Below, piece after piece: positions 45,266 to 57,112 of a stretch of 64,000 bases of DNA; within the stretch, counting starts at the first letter, position 1, and every line of letters begins with the position of its first letter. A model generated the notes under the pieces. The model was not told the DNA's origin, did no database searches, and saw nothing but the letters and a program-made list of their open reading frames with translations. Made by a program: the position numbers and the translations under genes. The DNA lies in contig OY986437.1 of the NCBI GenBank assembly GCA_963920525.1, positions 196,807,511 through 196,871,510 of the forward strand. Direction: 5' to 3'. This stretch comes from Dichetophora obliterata (taxonomy: Eukaryota; Arthropoda; Insecta; Diptera; Sciomyzidae).

Positions 45266-46320
45266 GTTAGCCCTTACAATTCGCCACTATTAGTTGTTCC
45301 GAAAAAATCAAATAATGATGAGAAAAAATGGAGATTAGTGGTCGATTTCAGGAAACTAAACGAAAAAATTGTTAACGACAAGTTTCCCCTTACAAAAATA
45401 GAAGACGTACTAGACAAATTAGGAAGAGCTAAATACTTTTCGACGTTGGACATGACTAGCTCCTTCCACCAAATACGATTACACGAAGACTCACGACCAC
45501 TAACTGCCTTTTCAACAAATAACGGACATTACCAATTTAAACGCCTACCTTTTGGACTAAAAATATCGTCCAACAGCTTTCAGCGCATGCTAACAATAGC
45601 ATTGAGTGGTTTAGATGCTGAAGCATTTCTATACGTAGACGATATTATTGTGTTTGGATGCAGTTTAGGCATCACAATGAAAATTTAGCAAAAGTTTTTG
45701 AAAGGATGAGGAAATTTAATTTAAAACTAAATGCACACAAGTGCTCATTTTTGAAACCAGAGGTTGTATATCTAGGACACCTAATAACAGCCAAGGGCAT
45801 TAAAACTGACCCAGCAAAAAATAAAATCATTAAAAATTACCCTGTGCCAAAAGACACAGATGAAGTCAGAAGATTTGTTGCTTTTGAAACGTTAAAAACA
45901 AAATTACTAAACCCACCGATATTAAAATACCCAAATTTTGAAAAACAATTTGTACTGACAACAGACGCCTCAAATTATGCGTTAGGTGCTGTTTTGTCAA
46001 AAGGTGATATTGGTTTAGATCTACCAATATCATACGCGAGCAAGTCTCTCAACAAACACGATTTAAACAAACCGATAATAGAAAAAGAGTTATTGGCCAT
46101 ACATTGGGCCATAAATTTTTTCAGACCATACCTCTATGGTCGCAAATTTTTAGTAGTAACAGATCACAGACCTTTGGTGTCTCTGTTTTCCCATAGAAAC
46201 CCGTCATCAAAGATGACACGTATTAGATTAGACTTATGCGATTACAATTTTGAAATTATATACAAGAAAGGCAGCATGAATACAAATGCTGACGCATTAT
46301 CTCGCATAGTACTAAACAGC
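45266..46320 (+). pseudogene. Gypsy reverse transcriptase and RNase H
   Basis: After the stop, RT continues: PYNSPLLVVPKK, WRLVVDFRKLNEKIV, KYFSTLDMTSSFHQI (motif A Asp) and FLYVDDIIVFG (intact YVDD box). A frameshift near 45660 moves the reading to HNENLAKVFERMRKFNLKL and YLGHLITAKGI. Near 45880-45890 about 40 residues are missing: RRFVAF joins FETLKTKLLNPPIL directly, at a repeated GCTTTTG word. The RNase H then shows FVLTTDASNYALGAVLS, YASKSLN, EKELLAIHWAI and FLVVTDHRPL, ending in NADALSRI. Confidence 0.85.
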
Positions 46321-47711
46321 GATTCATTGCGGTCTATGATTCCGACAGGAACGGATGATAGGAAAATACTGGCTATAACAAGAAGTATGGTTACAAATAA
46401 ACATACACAAAACACTAATTCAGACAAAACAAGTGACATTACTAACAAGAAATCTGATCAACTTTTTGCTTGGGAATGCACATCCAAATCAGATATAAAC
46501 AAAATGATAAAATTAAGGTTCATAACAGATAGAAATTACAAGGGTACCCAAATATATATAAATAATAGAGAAGTTATTGCAAGATGCAGCGATAATCCAT
46601 CGATCACACAGCTGACTTTGGAGAAACTGTCGTCAAAAATGCAAAGGTTAAATATAAACGAGCTCGCGTTAAGTAAAAATGATAAAATATTTGAAACCAT
46701 AAGAATGGATAAATTTAAAGAGATGTTTAATAATTTACAAAGAACAAATAATGAAAATTTAAAAATTTTAATATACAATGAACCAACAAGAATAATTGAT
46801 AAAGATATACAAAATAAATTAATTGAAGAATATTATAATTCGTCTCATGGAGGACACATGGGCATTAGAAAAACCAATTTAAAAATGAAACAAAAATACA
46901 TTTGGAAAAACATGAACAAAATGATAAAGAAATATATATTAAATTGTGAACAATGTAAAATCAACAAACAAACCAGACATACAAAAGAGGAATTAACTTT
47001 GACAGACACACCAGGAACTAGTTTTGAAACAATATCAATAGATACTGTAGGTCCTTTGCGATTATCAAATAATTTACGTTATATATTAACTATGCAATGT
47101 GAGTTAACGAAATATGTCATTGCTTGTCCAATGGAGACCAAGGACGCGAAGACTGTAGCCAAATCCTTAACATTAAACAAATATTTAGCACGCCTTATCA
47201 TCATGAGACCCTCGGTTCAATAGAAAGAAACCACAGAGTATTGAACGAATTTTTATTAAATTTTTGCAAAGATGATGAATGGGACCACTGGATCCCATAC
47301 TTCACATTTGCTTACAATACAACACCTCATGTTGACACTAATTACACTCCTTTTGAACTTATATTTGGCAAATTAGCAAACCTACCAAATGATAATCTAG
47401 ATAATTCAAAATGTTACAACACAGATAATTATGCACAAGAATTGAGAGTAAGATTAAAATACTCATTAGAAAAAACGAAAGAATTGATAAATATAGCAAA
47501 GATTAAACGAATTCAAAATAATGTCACATCTGCACCATTAAATATAAAAATTGGTGAAAAAGTAATGATAAAGAAAATAAATAGAAAGAAAAACCAACCA
47601 CCATATCATGGTCCATATATTATAGTTGATAAAAATGGAGTAAATTCTAAAGTTGATGTAGATGGTAAAATCAAAGAATACCATAATAATTTACTAAAAA
47701 GATGGATTTAA
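46321..47711 (+). pseudogene. Gypsy integrase, catalytic core deleted
   Basis: The zinc-binding region is present as SHGGHMGIRKT and LNCEQCKINK (H-H-C-C). The first catalytic Asp is in FETISIDTVGPL. Around 47168-47175 the sequence jumps from AKSL to NIKQIFSTPYHHETLGSIER with a change of frame. This removes the region that normally carries the second catalytic Asp; the Glu-containing helix remains. The rest (FTFAYNTTPH, FELIFGK, GEKVMIKKI) runs to the stop at 47709-47711. The protein cannot catalyse integration. No chromodomain follows. Confidence 0.85.
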
Positions 47712-47984
47712 TTCAAATTTTTCAATTAAAATAAAAATTTATTAATTAAAACAATTGCATTGTATAAATAAACAAATTGAATTTGTATAATTTTTAATAA
47801 CATATTTCATATATCTATTTTGAAACCATTTTTGTAATAAAATAATCTGTATAGTTAATAAGAATATTTGAAATGCATGAAACAAATAATATATTTTAAG
47901 CTTAAATAATTTATTAGATTATAATAAGAAAGTTTGAATTGTATAATTTTAAAAATTATTTTTCTTTTTTCAAATAATTTTTAT

Positions 47985-48380
47985 CTTAAGGATGGGGGTG
48001 TAGTGCGCACCAAGTTAAGCAACCAAACGTACACAAACTATTTGGTTGCACTGTATTTATGTTTGTTTATATTCACCACGCACAATGACCCGTGGTTATA
48101 TATTTGATTTACAAGACGCACTTTCGCACTAAGCTAATGTTCTATGTATTTCACTCGCGCACTTTTAATGTTTATATATTTTGTTATATTTATTTTGTAT
48201 TACGCACTTACACATTAAGTTTATATTTATTATTCACTCACGCACTTTTTATGTTAAAATTATGCACTTTTTCAAAATACCGTTTTTTGTCTTTATAAGC
48301 ATCAAGAATTTGAAAATAAAGATCATTAGTTCCTCGAGCTTTAAATTAGCTTGATCTTTTTATTTCTAAGCCTAAGTGCA
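47985..48380 (+). repeat. Polypurine tract and probable 3' LTR of the gypsy
   Basis: AAGGATGGGGG (about 47988-47998) immediately precedes TGTAGTGCGCACC at 47999, matching the polypurine tract plus LTR start arrangement of gypsy elements. An AATAAA lies near 48316. The 3' limit near 48380 is a guess since no 5' LTR is available for comparison. Confidence 0.55.
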
Positions 48381-48589
48381 TTTTCATGCCGGCTGTTTTT
48401 AAAGAAAAAATATAAAAACTTAGAGCCAGTGGCGTTTTTAAGCGCCGGCAAAATTTTTGAGGCAGGTCCTTTTAATTAAAAACAAAAATTTCAAAATAAA
48501 ATTTTACAGTTGTGATACCACAGAATGGAAGAAGGGAGTAATCAAGTGAAAGAAGGGAGTACATTTTCAGATTTAGAAACATGTGATGT
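48381..48589. other. Short spacer with possible hAT end
   Basis: CAGTGGCGTTTTTAAGCGCC at about 48427 resembles a hAT terminus, but no partner was found. Confidence 0.3.
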
Positions 48590-48825
48590 TAAATCTGAAG
48601 CAAGTGTCATGCCTTGACCTCAGTCAAATCAAGTTACTAAGCGTTTCTCTCCACAAACTTTTCCTACCACCACCAACTACAACTTTTCGTCGTAAATTAA
48701 TGTGTTTTAAAGTTCCTTTGATTAGAAATACGGAAAGAAAGGTTATAGCGTAGGACCAGAATTCGAACGCGGGACCCCTGAGCGAAAGTCAAGCGCGCTA
48801 CCACTAGACTATCGAGGCCGCCTCA
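48590..48825 (-). mobile_element. tRNA-like SINE copy A
   Basis: The minus strand starts GGCCTCGATAGTCTAGTGGT, a good A-box-bearing D-arm. It continues with an anticodon-arm-like CTTGA/TCAGG pair around a 7-nt loop with TTC in the anticodon position, then GCGTTCGAATTC as a near B-box. The T-arm and acceptor stem do not pair, so it is not a functional tRNA. The head aligns with SINE B (CGGCCT, TGG, GCGCT, GGTCCC, TTCGAAT), and the downstream AAGGCAT[G/A] region is shared. The 3' end is not resolved. Confidence 0.65.
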
Positions 48826-50340
48826 AGATTACTTTTGATCAAAAAGTATCCGAAATTTCTGTTTAGTCGTTTAGATTTCTATTAAGGTCAAACAAACAGA
48901 TTAATGCAAAATGAGTTTTATTAATATAAGTTTAAACCCTTTACGACTAGTTTTAAGAGTGCTTTTGTAAACTCACATAAAATTTGTCAAGAAAATACTT
49001 TGGCCATATACAGGGCCGGATTAACCAAATGTGCCGCTGTGGGCTACACTATAATGTCGCCCTTAAAAAAAAACTGAATAACAATAATAACACTGTGCAT
49101 GATTTAGAACATTTTTTTTCCCGACAAACGGGGCACCCAGTGGGTTAAACTAAATCGACTGCGCTGAATCCAATGGCGCTAACCGTTTTTCTAGGTTAGC
49201 TCTTAAAAAAAAGTTATCACGATTCAAAATTCTGGCTCTAAAATGGCATGTTTGAAAAATACTGTTTTACTTATTTGATAAAAACTTTAATACGCTTGAC
49301 CGATATTGATCGCAATAGGCTTGTTTTAAAGGTAATAATATTTGCCAAGAGTTATGTGAAGATATCTACACATTTTATCCAGAAGTTTTAATTTTATAGT
49401 CTTCCAAAGCTAAATTTTTTTAAATTTTTCTTTAAAATTAACCTACTTGAAGGACCAACAATTTAAAGTTGCATTGACTGATATTGATCTATTGGCCTGG
49501 AATTGTGTGAAATCAGTAATTGAAAATGTTTTAGGAAATCATCGGTCTGAAAATTGGCGAATTTTAATTGAAAACGGTACAACTGTAGAGTGTTTGATGT
49601 TAACTTGTCGAAAGGTCAACTCAAAAGTTGATTGAAAACTAATGTAGGATAAGATCTATGTAAACGCATGGTTAGTTGTTATGTCTTGTGCTGTTCCTGA
49701 GCCCAACCCATATTATGTTGGGTAAATTTTTCTCACTTTTGATTGTTTGATGGACCACTTTTATAGATATCTTTGAGATATTTCAATAATATTTGGGCTG
49801 GTTCTTAAAATGATCTAACGCGGAGAAAGTGTGAAAAAGCTGTAGTAGCTGAACTCTATTGTTATTGCAAGTTTAAGCTAAATCGGAGGTGGTCAAAATT
49901 TTGGGACTCTTAAAATAAGGAAAATATAAATAGAAATGGATCTAAAACTGACTAAATTACAACCACAAATACCTCGAGATTTTGAGCTGATTGGAAAAAC
50001 TGAGTATGGCACTAAATTTTACGACAAAAAATTATTTCATGTGTTTCGGAATTTTTGTGAGTCTTTTTGACGTCACTACAGTGTAATTAGTAACTAATAT
50101 TTTATACCTTGAGATTTTTAGAATTTGTTTTGTTGCTTGAGGCTATATTTTACAGGGCTGCAAATAATTAGTGCAAATGTTGAACATAGTTTATCTACTA
50201 ATGTTGAAAATGTTCGTAATTCCTTAACTTACTTTAGATTTAAAATACATTTAATTTAATGAATTTTACGTTGAGATTTTGCAGAAGCAAAGTCCCACAT
50301 TATGTCATTGAAATAAATTTCGTTAACTAAACGTCCGTTA
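48826..50340. other. Intergenic DNA with unassigned fragments
   Basis: It holds a short AATGAGTTTTATTAATAT piece at about 48908-48925 (compare 24740), a possible hAT end CAGGGCCGGATTAACC at about 49012, and an unexplained 62-codon plus frame at 49447-49635. No gene can be supported. Confidence 0.4.
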
Positions 50341-50562
50341 ACACTTCAAAGCAGTAGGCTATTTGGTTGTGAAAATAGCCACCTTTCAGTTAGAACACTA
50401 GCTTCTGGCGAAGCAAAAACTCGTTTCATTTCTATGGTGCATTTCGACAAACAATCGAACACCAATGAATATTGAAATAAATGAAGAAGCAACTAGAACA
50501 GATGGCAACCCTTGGTAGAGTTGATGGCGGTGATCTATAAATAGCCTACTGCTTTGAAGTGT
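50341..50562. repeat. Element with perfect 24-bp inverted ends
   Basis: Positions 50341-50364 (starting ACACTTCAAAGCAGTAGG) and 50539-50562 are perfect reverse complements. The 222-bp total length and lack of coding suggest a MITE. No clear target duplication. Confidence 0.65.
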
Positions 50563-50611
50563 CATATGATTAGCAGCCATACAATTCATAAGAATGAATT
50601 TTATTATATAA

Positions 50612-50770
50612 AGAGCAGTTTACGATCTTGTTGCATCGTTGCAAATGCAAAATAAACAGCTTTTACAAAAACAAAAAGCATTGAAAAACTTTTGTAACAT
50701 ATTCTTTTTGTTTTTGTAAAAGCTGTTTATTTTGCATTTGCAACGATGCAACAAGATCGTGAACTGCCCT
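50612..50770. repeat. Near-perfect hairpin, 67-bp arms, 25-nt loop
   Basis: 50612-50678 and 50704-50770 are reverse complements with only two mismatches near the outer ends (AGAGCAGTTTACGATC versus AGGGCAGTTCACGATC). The loop is 25 nt. Almost the whole 159-bp unit is stem. It is best read as a young palindromic MITE; a hairpin RNA source cannot be excluded. Confidence 0.85.
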
Positions 50771-51740
50771 ATAGATTGAAATTTTTCGATTATCTAATCA
50801 AAACTCTTAAACTCTTAAAATCAGTACACATGAAAGTTTGATGATGAATATCTTTTGAACGCTTAATTTTTTAGCCAAAACATATGGAGTAGTTAATTTA
50901 ATACAAAATAATAGTAATTTTATATCGAGTTATAAAATAAAAAAAAAATGTCTTAAAACAATGAAACTTTAATCTTCAATATAATTCAAATGGTGAGGTT
51001 TATGGAAAAAATATGGGATACCTTTTGTGTTGAGCATTAAATTTCCCACAAAATTCTTGGAAAACATTTTTCTGTACAATTAATTAATGATGAAGTATGA
51101 ATTTTTTTCTATTGTGCTGAGAAAAAAAAACTGCGATGTGAATGAAGCATCTTCCTATTAAAATTAAGAGCTCATATTTGGTGAAAAGTTTTTGAAGGTG
51201 TCTAGCCACTCGTGCCACTTTAAAAAAATAATTGATTTTTTTGACCCACACTCTAAAAACTGATTGAAAAATCACTACAATAAATGTTGTGAAATTTTAC
51301 GGAATTTATTGGCGATTTAGTAAAAAAACCGCGCTATGCAGCGAGTTTTTAAATTTTGTATAAAAATCAGCGTCTTTTCCCAAAATATTTATATTTACTC
51401 TACCATTCACGCTATTTGAGCGTGTTTTTGCTCAGAGAGTCTTAAAATGTGTATATCTCTCTTTTTTCACGCTATTTTAGCGTGTTTTCGCTCAGATAGT
51501 CCTAAAAACGCTCCAGCAGCGGCATTTTACGCTTGCCCTTCAATAAACACGTCTGCTTTAACGTCATATGATTTCAAAGAGTTTCTTCGAACAAGTGTCA
51601 AATTATATAAAACTTAAACAGTAGATTGGTCAGAGCTTAATTACTCAAGCCTACTGAAGTAGGAAAGAGTAGCGCCTTCTGCTTAGTTATTGACTCAAAA
51701 CAGAGTTGTTGTTGTTGCCTTGTTCAAAACTTAATTGAGA
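50771..51740. other. AT-rich DNA with a short tandem repeat
   Basis: 51406-51530 holds two TTCACGCTATTT[G/T]AGCGTG units 70 bp apart. Otherwise nothing recognised. Confidence 0.5.
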
Positions 51741-51864
51741 GACTTCACGCATTTCTAGCATTTTTTTATAAGCAAAGACAAGATTGGAAGAAATAATTGA
51801 AGAAAAAATTGAAGGATTGCCAGCAATTATTGTAGTTAATTCTCGTGAATTTTTGTTAGAGTGC
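51741..51864 (-). repeat. 124-bp repeat, uninterrupted relative of 59689-60849
   Basis: The reverse complement begins GCACTCTAACAAAAATTCAC and ends GCTAGAAATGCGTGAAG. The copy at 59689-60849 has the same ends but contains a 1030-bp insertion. It serves as an empty-site reference. Confidence 0.75.
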
Positions 51865-54592
51865 ACCCTAATATATATACATAAAAGTTTTCGAACTGTC
51901 TTTTTTATAGACGAAGTAAAATGTACTTAAAAAAAACACAAAGTACATAAAAGTTCATTATTTTTGCGGTTGTGAGTGGGTGAAAAGCAATAAATTAATG
52001 ATGGTTAACAATAGTAAAGAAGCCATAAATACAAAAGTTTGATTATTTTAACCATTAACTAAAGAAAGGCTTCTTAAATCATTAGCGACATAAAAACTAT
52101 TTAACCGATTAAATATCTGTTACAAATGTTTAAGGCAGAAATTGAAATAGAGCTACTCAACTTTCAGTTATACGATACAGAAAGTTTCTTCCTTCACATT
52201 TTTATTACAAAAATGCAATGAAAGTGTTAACCGCGTGGGTAAAGAAACCAACGCAATGCTTCAGCATGATGCAAATTCATATAAAGAAAAAACAAAAAAA
52301 AAAAAGAATAAATAAAATGATAATAAACGACTTGATGGCACATTAAAGACAAGGCGTTCGTTCTAGATACAGAGGAATATTAGAAAAAGTGAATAAACGA
52401 CTTTAAATTGAGGTTGACATCTTTACATGGGACTTCGAGCTAGAGATTGTATAGCTAGAGATGATAAAATTTGTTGAAGACATACGCTATGAAGCTAGCA
52501 GTAGTAGATACCTTACACAGAGGCATTATTTTGACAGTAAAAAACTTTTAGAAATTTATAAAGATTTTTTTGCATGAAAAATTAATGATGGCGTATTTTA
52601 ATTACTATATTGTATAAAATAATTCTAAAAAATATTATTTTCTTAAAATTATATTTGAGCTTAATGCCAAATAAGTTCATGTAGCAACAGGTTGCAACGA
52701 CAACAGTTTTTTAATTCTTAAAATTTTGCTATGTATCCAAAGTGAAAAGATGCTCATTTTGATCACTCCGCAAGTGCTTAAAAATAATATCTTTCAGATG
52801 TGAGACATCTGGCATTTCGGGGTATAAAAAAGATATGTGCCCAAATGCCATCTTTATCATAAATATAAATAATTTGTATGAGCGGAATGCGAAATGCGAC
52901 ACATAAAATGATTAACTGACGACTGATTGTGTTAGAAAAGCTACTGAATTTTTAACACATCAGTTAGAGCGGCTCAAGTAGGCGAGCATTTGAATATCTA
53001 TGGATGGAGATGACCTTATCAGCAATTGAAATTAAGTTCACATCTAATGTTATATGATGTGAAAAATAAATTCTGTTAAATTGTTACGGAAGCATAAATT
53101 GAATGAAGTTTTCAAGTGCTTGAATTTGAAAGTTTTTCTTGTTTATTTTGTTGTTAAACAACAATATCTGAATAGCGTTTAATTCGAAATTCTTGAATTA
53201 CTCAAAAATACACTCACATTATTTGCTCTACAACACAGTAGCAGCGTGCCAGCAACCGCAATAATTGGAGCAAATCTTTTCTGTAAATATTTGCTTTCAA
53301 TTTTTTTTCCATATTTTTTATCATTTCAATAGCAATATAAACTTTTGTTTTGTCATCTTTGTTCTGTCAGAACGATCGGTACCATTGTGTCATTAATATC
53401 TACACTCTAACAGCGGTTTCGCTTGAATTTTTTTTTATTTTATTTGTGTATCTTTGACTCGATTTCAATGCTGAGCAGATTCCGTAGAACCGGTTCTGCA
53501 TGTTTTTGTGTATTTATTTTTTAATTTATTTGAAAGATACGGATGACGTATCTTGTGTTTGATATTTATATAATTACAATTTTTTGCTTAATAGCTTTGA
53601 ATAATGTTACTACCAAATAAATATTTAAATACTCAAACCTTTTTATGGTATTCTTTATAATGCTCATTAAAAGTCTGTGCACGTTTTTGCAGTGGTTTTA
53701 CCACCAAACAGCAATCAAAACCAAAAATATATAACATTTGCAGTTTATGTTTTGCAAGAAATGCAGAAGTGTTCGTCATACTGACGATTAACAGCTGCTC
53801 AACAGGTTTAACCTCGATCGTCTTTTGTCATTTTGTCCACATCTTTCTGGTTTTCATTCGGAGTTTGCAGCAGGTGTAAAAGAGATTAGTTCGTAGATCG
53901 TTTGTTGAATTTATCTCAGGTCGTATTGATTTCCATGAAATACTCTTAAAAATAAACACTGCAGTTTTTGGTTTTATAGCGTAATGCCCCTATCGCCGTC
54001 TGCGAAACGAATGCTTCATTCGATTTTTTCTATTTGTGTGTGGTATCACTGTTTGCAAGCCTACTTATTCGCCTCAGATACAGTGCTGCCAAAGCAGAAA
54101 ACATAAAAATTAGCATAGAAACGTCAAAAGTCAAACCACAAATTTCAATTAAGCTGCGATAGATACAAATAAATAAGCAGCGTTGAGATATTTTTTGGCG
54201 AGGATATTGCGGAAACGAAAACTTTATGCAGATTACGGTGCAGTATAATAGACAAATATAATCCACTGGAAGTTCCTGACCATCTGTGATAATGTTCATC
54301 TTCCCTGTTGATCTTTAGTGAAATAATAAAAGTTTTCGTTTAGATTTCAGTCATAGTTAAGGCTCAAAAAGCCTTGCCTATTGGATTTTCTCACAGGCGG
54401 GGTGTTTTCGTTATTGATTTCCTCCTCCTCTTCGTCAGGCACGATAGCTCGCCATGGTATTGCGACATTAAAGCAAGAACTTTTGCATTTTGGACGACTG
54501 AGTTGACGCCAAAACTTTGTTTACTTGGGCCGCAGCATGACTCAAGTCGAGTAGGATTGCAAATTACTTATCTTTTTCTATTATTTTCCATC
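51865..54592. other. AT-rich DNA without recognised gene
   Basis: Contains one end of the AATTCTAAAAA MITE family (about 52618-52700: TTATATTTGAGCTTAATGCC). The stretch 53300-54590 has few repeats and may be unique host DNA, but no coding motif is visible. Short frames at 54030-54299 (minus) and 54374-54628 (plus) show no domain. Confidence 0.45.
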
Positions 54593-55818
54593 TACAGTAG
54601 AAACTCGATTCTTGCACATACGTGCTAGTTGCACACCTCGATTTTTGCGACATAAACATTTTTTTGATTACGTACTCAGTACTTGCGACATCTCAAACTT
54701 TTAAATTCTGTACTTGCGACATTTTGTGCTTTTCGTTCTTTTTACGTTTTCTTAAACTAAAAAAAGGTCCGGGGAAGAACCGTCGACCGTTAAAGTAACG
54801 TTAATTTATGCTGGCGATTTTATGCTATCCATGAAATGTATTGAATTGAATCAGTTTTGAGCTAATTTCTATGCTGTGCGGTCTCATTATGGCGAAGAAA
54901 AAGTTTACGTTGCTGACAATTAAAGACAAAGCTGATATTTTAAGTAAACTAATTGCGGAATTTTCCATCAATGCGTTAGCTAAAAGCTTTAATGTGCATA
55001 GAGCAACAATACCTCGTGTAAAAAAAATGAATACTCCATAAAGAAATTTGTGCTGCATTCTGAATCCGGACCTGGGAAAAGAAAGACACTTAAACTTTCG
55101 GAATTTCCAAAACTGGAAAAAGCATTGTACAAATGGTTTACCAATTAACGAGTCAAGAACTTATTAAATGGTAACGACTTGTTTGTTGAAAAGTTTTATT
55201 GGGAATGAAAAGTTCTAATAGTATTTTTGCAAACGCAAACAAAAAAGTAAAAACATATTTCATTGAATATTGTAAAGTGATATTGTTCAAGTATCCAATT
55301 AACTTACCAATCACAGCTGATATCTTAAAGGAGAAAGCCAAGCTATTCCATTCCAAGATCCAAGAAAAGTCATGTAGCCTCCACGCAAGCAATGGTTGGG
55401 TTACAAACTTTAAAAAAAATACATGGAATCCGAAGACTTAAAAAAATGCGGGGAAAAATTGTCAAATAAGACAGATTATGTTAACCCATTTTTAGGCAAG
55501 CTAACAGAAAAAAATTACAAATTTAGGTTTGGAAAAAGAGCAGATATACAATGCTGATGAGTCTGGCTTATTTTGGAAGCTCTTGCCGGATACAACTCTT
55601 CTGCGCTCAAAGGAAAAATTGGCTATCTGTTATAAAATCAGTAAAGAAAGAATAACTTTCCTAGGTTGTTCTAATGCTGCTGGAAATCATAGAGTTAAAT
55701 TAATGATTATTGGAAAGTCGGCAAAGCCACGATCATTAAAAAATTTTACGGATATGTCTGATATCTACAAATGAAATAAAAGTGCTTGGATGACATTGGC
55801 CTTGTTTGAAGAGATATA

Positions 55819-57112
55819 AAGGGTGTTTTTTTTAGAGGTTTGTTTTTCGAATAGAGATAAAACTGGCATTTGTGGTCAAATCTGGCAACTCTAATGTCAT
55901 TTATGTTCAGTTTGGTTTGCCATTTCATCATGAACAGGTTGACAAAAGAACAACGCTTGCAAATCGTGCAAATTTATTTCGAAAATAATGGTTCAGTTCG
56001 CGAAGTTTACCGCAAGCTCCGTCCATTTTATGGTCGACATAATCGTCCATCAGAGCAATTAATTCGGTTAACCATGGGTCGTTTTCGCACTACGTTTACT
56101 CTATGTGATAATACGCATCTGCAGAGACGTCGAACAGTGCGCACCGAAGAAACAATTGCCGTTGTAGACCAAAATGTTGAAGAGGACCCGAATGAATCGA
56201 TTCGCCACCGTGCACAGCAATTGGAGCTTGGTCCATCAACTTTATGGAAGATTTTGCGCAAAGATCTTGGCTTGCGACCTTACAAGATCCAGCTTGTGTA
56301 AGAATTAAAGCCGCGAGACCATGCAATGCGTCGTGATTTTGGTGTATGGGCCGAAAATGAGATTGATCTCGATGCTGATTTTCATCGTAAAATTTTGTTC
56401 AGTGATGAGGCTCATTTTTGGTTGAATGGCTACGTCAACAAGCGAAATTGCCGCGATTTGGAGTGAAGAGAATCCACATGAGACGCCATTACATCCACAA
56501 AAACTGACTGTTTGGTGTGCTCTATGGGCTGGTGGAGTCATTGCGCCATACTTCTTCGGAAATAATGCTGGAGAGTCAGTTACCGTTAATGGAGACCGGT
56601 ATAGAGCCATGATAACCGACTATTTTGTTCCCGAATTGGATGGCATGAATGTGGATGAGTTGTGGTTCCAACAAGACGGCGCTACATGCCACACAGCGCA
56701 CGTCACAATCGATTTATTGAAGGAAACATTCGATGAGCGCATAATTTTGCGGAATGGACCTGTCAATTGGCCACCAAGATCGTGTGATTTGACACCATTG
56801 GATTATTTTCTTTGGGTATATGTGAAGTCGCTCGTCTGCGCCAACAAACCAGAAACGTTAGGGGACTTGGAAGCCAACATTCGTGGCGTTATTGCCGACA
56901 TACGGCCCCATATGCTCGAAAAAGTGGTTGAAAATTGGACCTGTAGAATTGGCTTTATTCGAGCCAGCCGTGGCGGCCACATGCCCGAAATCATATTTAA
57001 ACATTAATGGCATAAAATTATCCTTCCAATAAAGCCAAATTGATGGACATTAAAACGATTTTCTTGTGTTTTATTTCAATTCGAAGTTCTATACCTCTAA
57101 AAAAACACCCTT
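55819..57112 (+). mobile_element. DD41D (rosa-type) mariner, complete but mutated
   Basis: 1294 bp, flanked by TA (55817-55818 and 57113-57114). The ends AAGGGTGTTTTTTTTAGAGG and (reverse complement) AAGGGTGTTTTTTTAGAGGT are inverted repeats. It contains one transposase with a nonsense mutation and a frameshift. It inserted into the jerky-like element, so it is the younger of the two. Confidence 0.92.
55930..57007 (+). pseudogene. Mariner transposase, DD41D catalytic triad
   Basis: ATG at 55930 begins MNRLTKEQRLQIVQIYFENN with the paired helix-turn-helix (GSVREVYRKLRP; then RTEETIAVV and SIRHRAQQLELGPSTLWKIL). A TAA at 56299-56301 sits where relatives have Gln (LV-stop-ELKPRDH). The frame then continues with HRKILFSDEAHFWLNGYVN (first Asp) until a one-base insertion near 56450. 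The shifted frame to the stop at 57005-57007 gives IWSEENPHE, LWFQQDGATCHTAHV (second Asp) and NWPPRSCDLTPLDYFLW (third Asp). Forty-one residues separate the second and third Asp, which identifies the DD41D group. The family is normally about 340-350 residues, so only two lesions disable it. Confidence 0.92.

Larger units (their letters stand above)
44529..48380 (+). mobile_element. Ty3/Gypsy (412/mdg1-like) element, 5'-truncated
   Basis: The 5' LTR, gag and start of pol are missing. What remains, in order, is protease C-terminus, RT, RNase H, integrase, a polypurine tract and a probable 3' LTR. No env is seen. Two in-frame-like deletions, one stop and frameshifts damage pol. Assignment to the 412/mdg1 group rests on the domain wording, the absence of a chromodomain or env, and the LTR start TGTAGTGCGC. 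It is an old genomic copy. Confidence 0.85.

Noticed and set aside
44532..47711. Errantivirus-like gypsy with an envelope gene
   Set aside because: No env-like frame follows integrase; the coding is followed directly by AT-rich DNA, a polypurine tract and the LTR.
48753..48821. A tRNA gene (Glu-like anticodon) on the minus strand
   Set aside because: D- and anticodon-arms are tRNA-like, but the T-arm and acceptor stem do not pair, and the sequence continues into a SINE-like body shared with 38441-42811.
48427..49030. A hAT element bounded by CAGTGGCG at 48427 and CAGGGCCGG at 49012
   Set aside because: Both ends face the same way, so they cannot be the two termini of one element; no partner ends were found.
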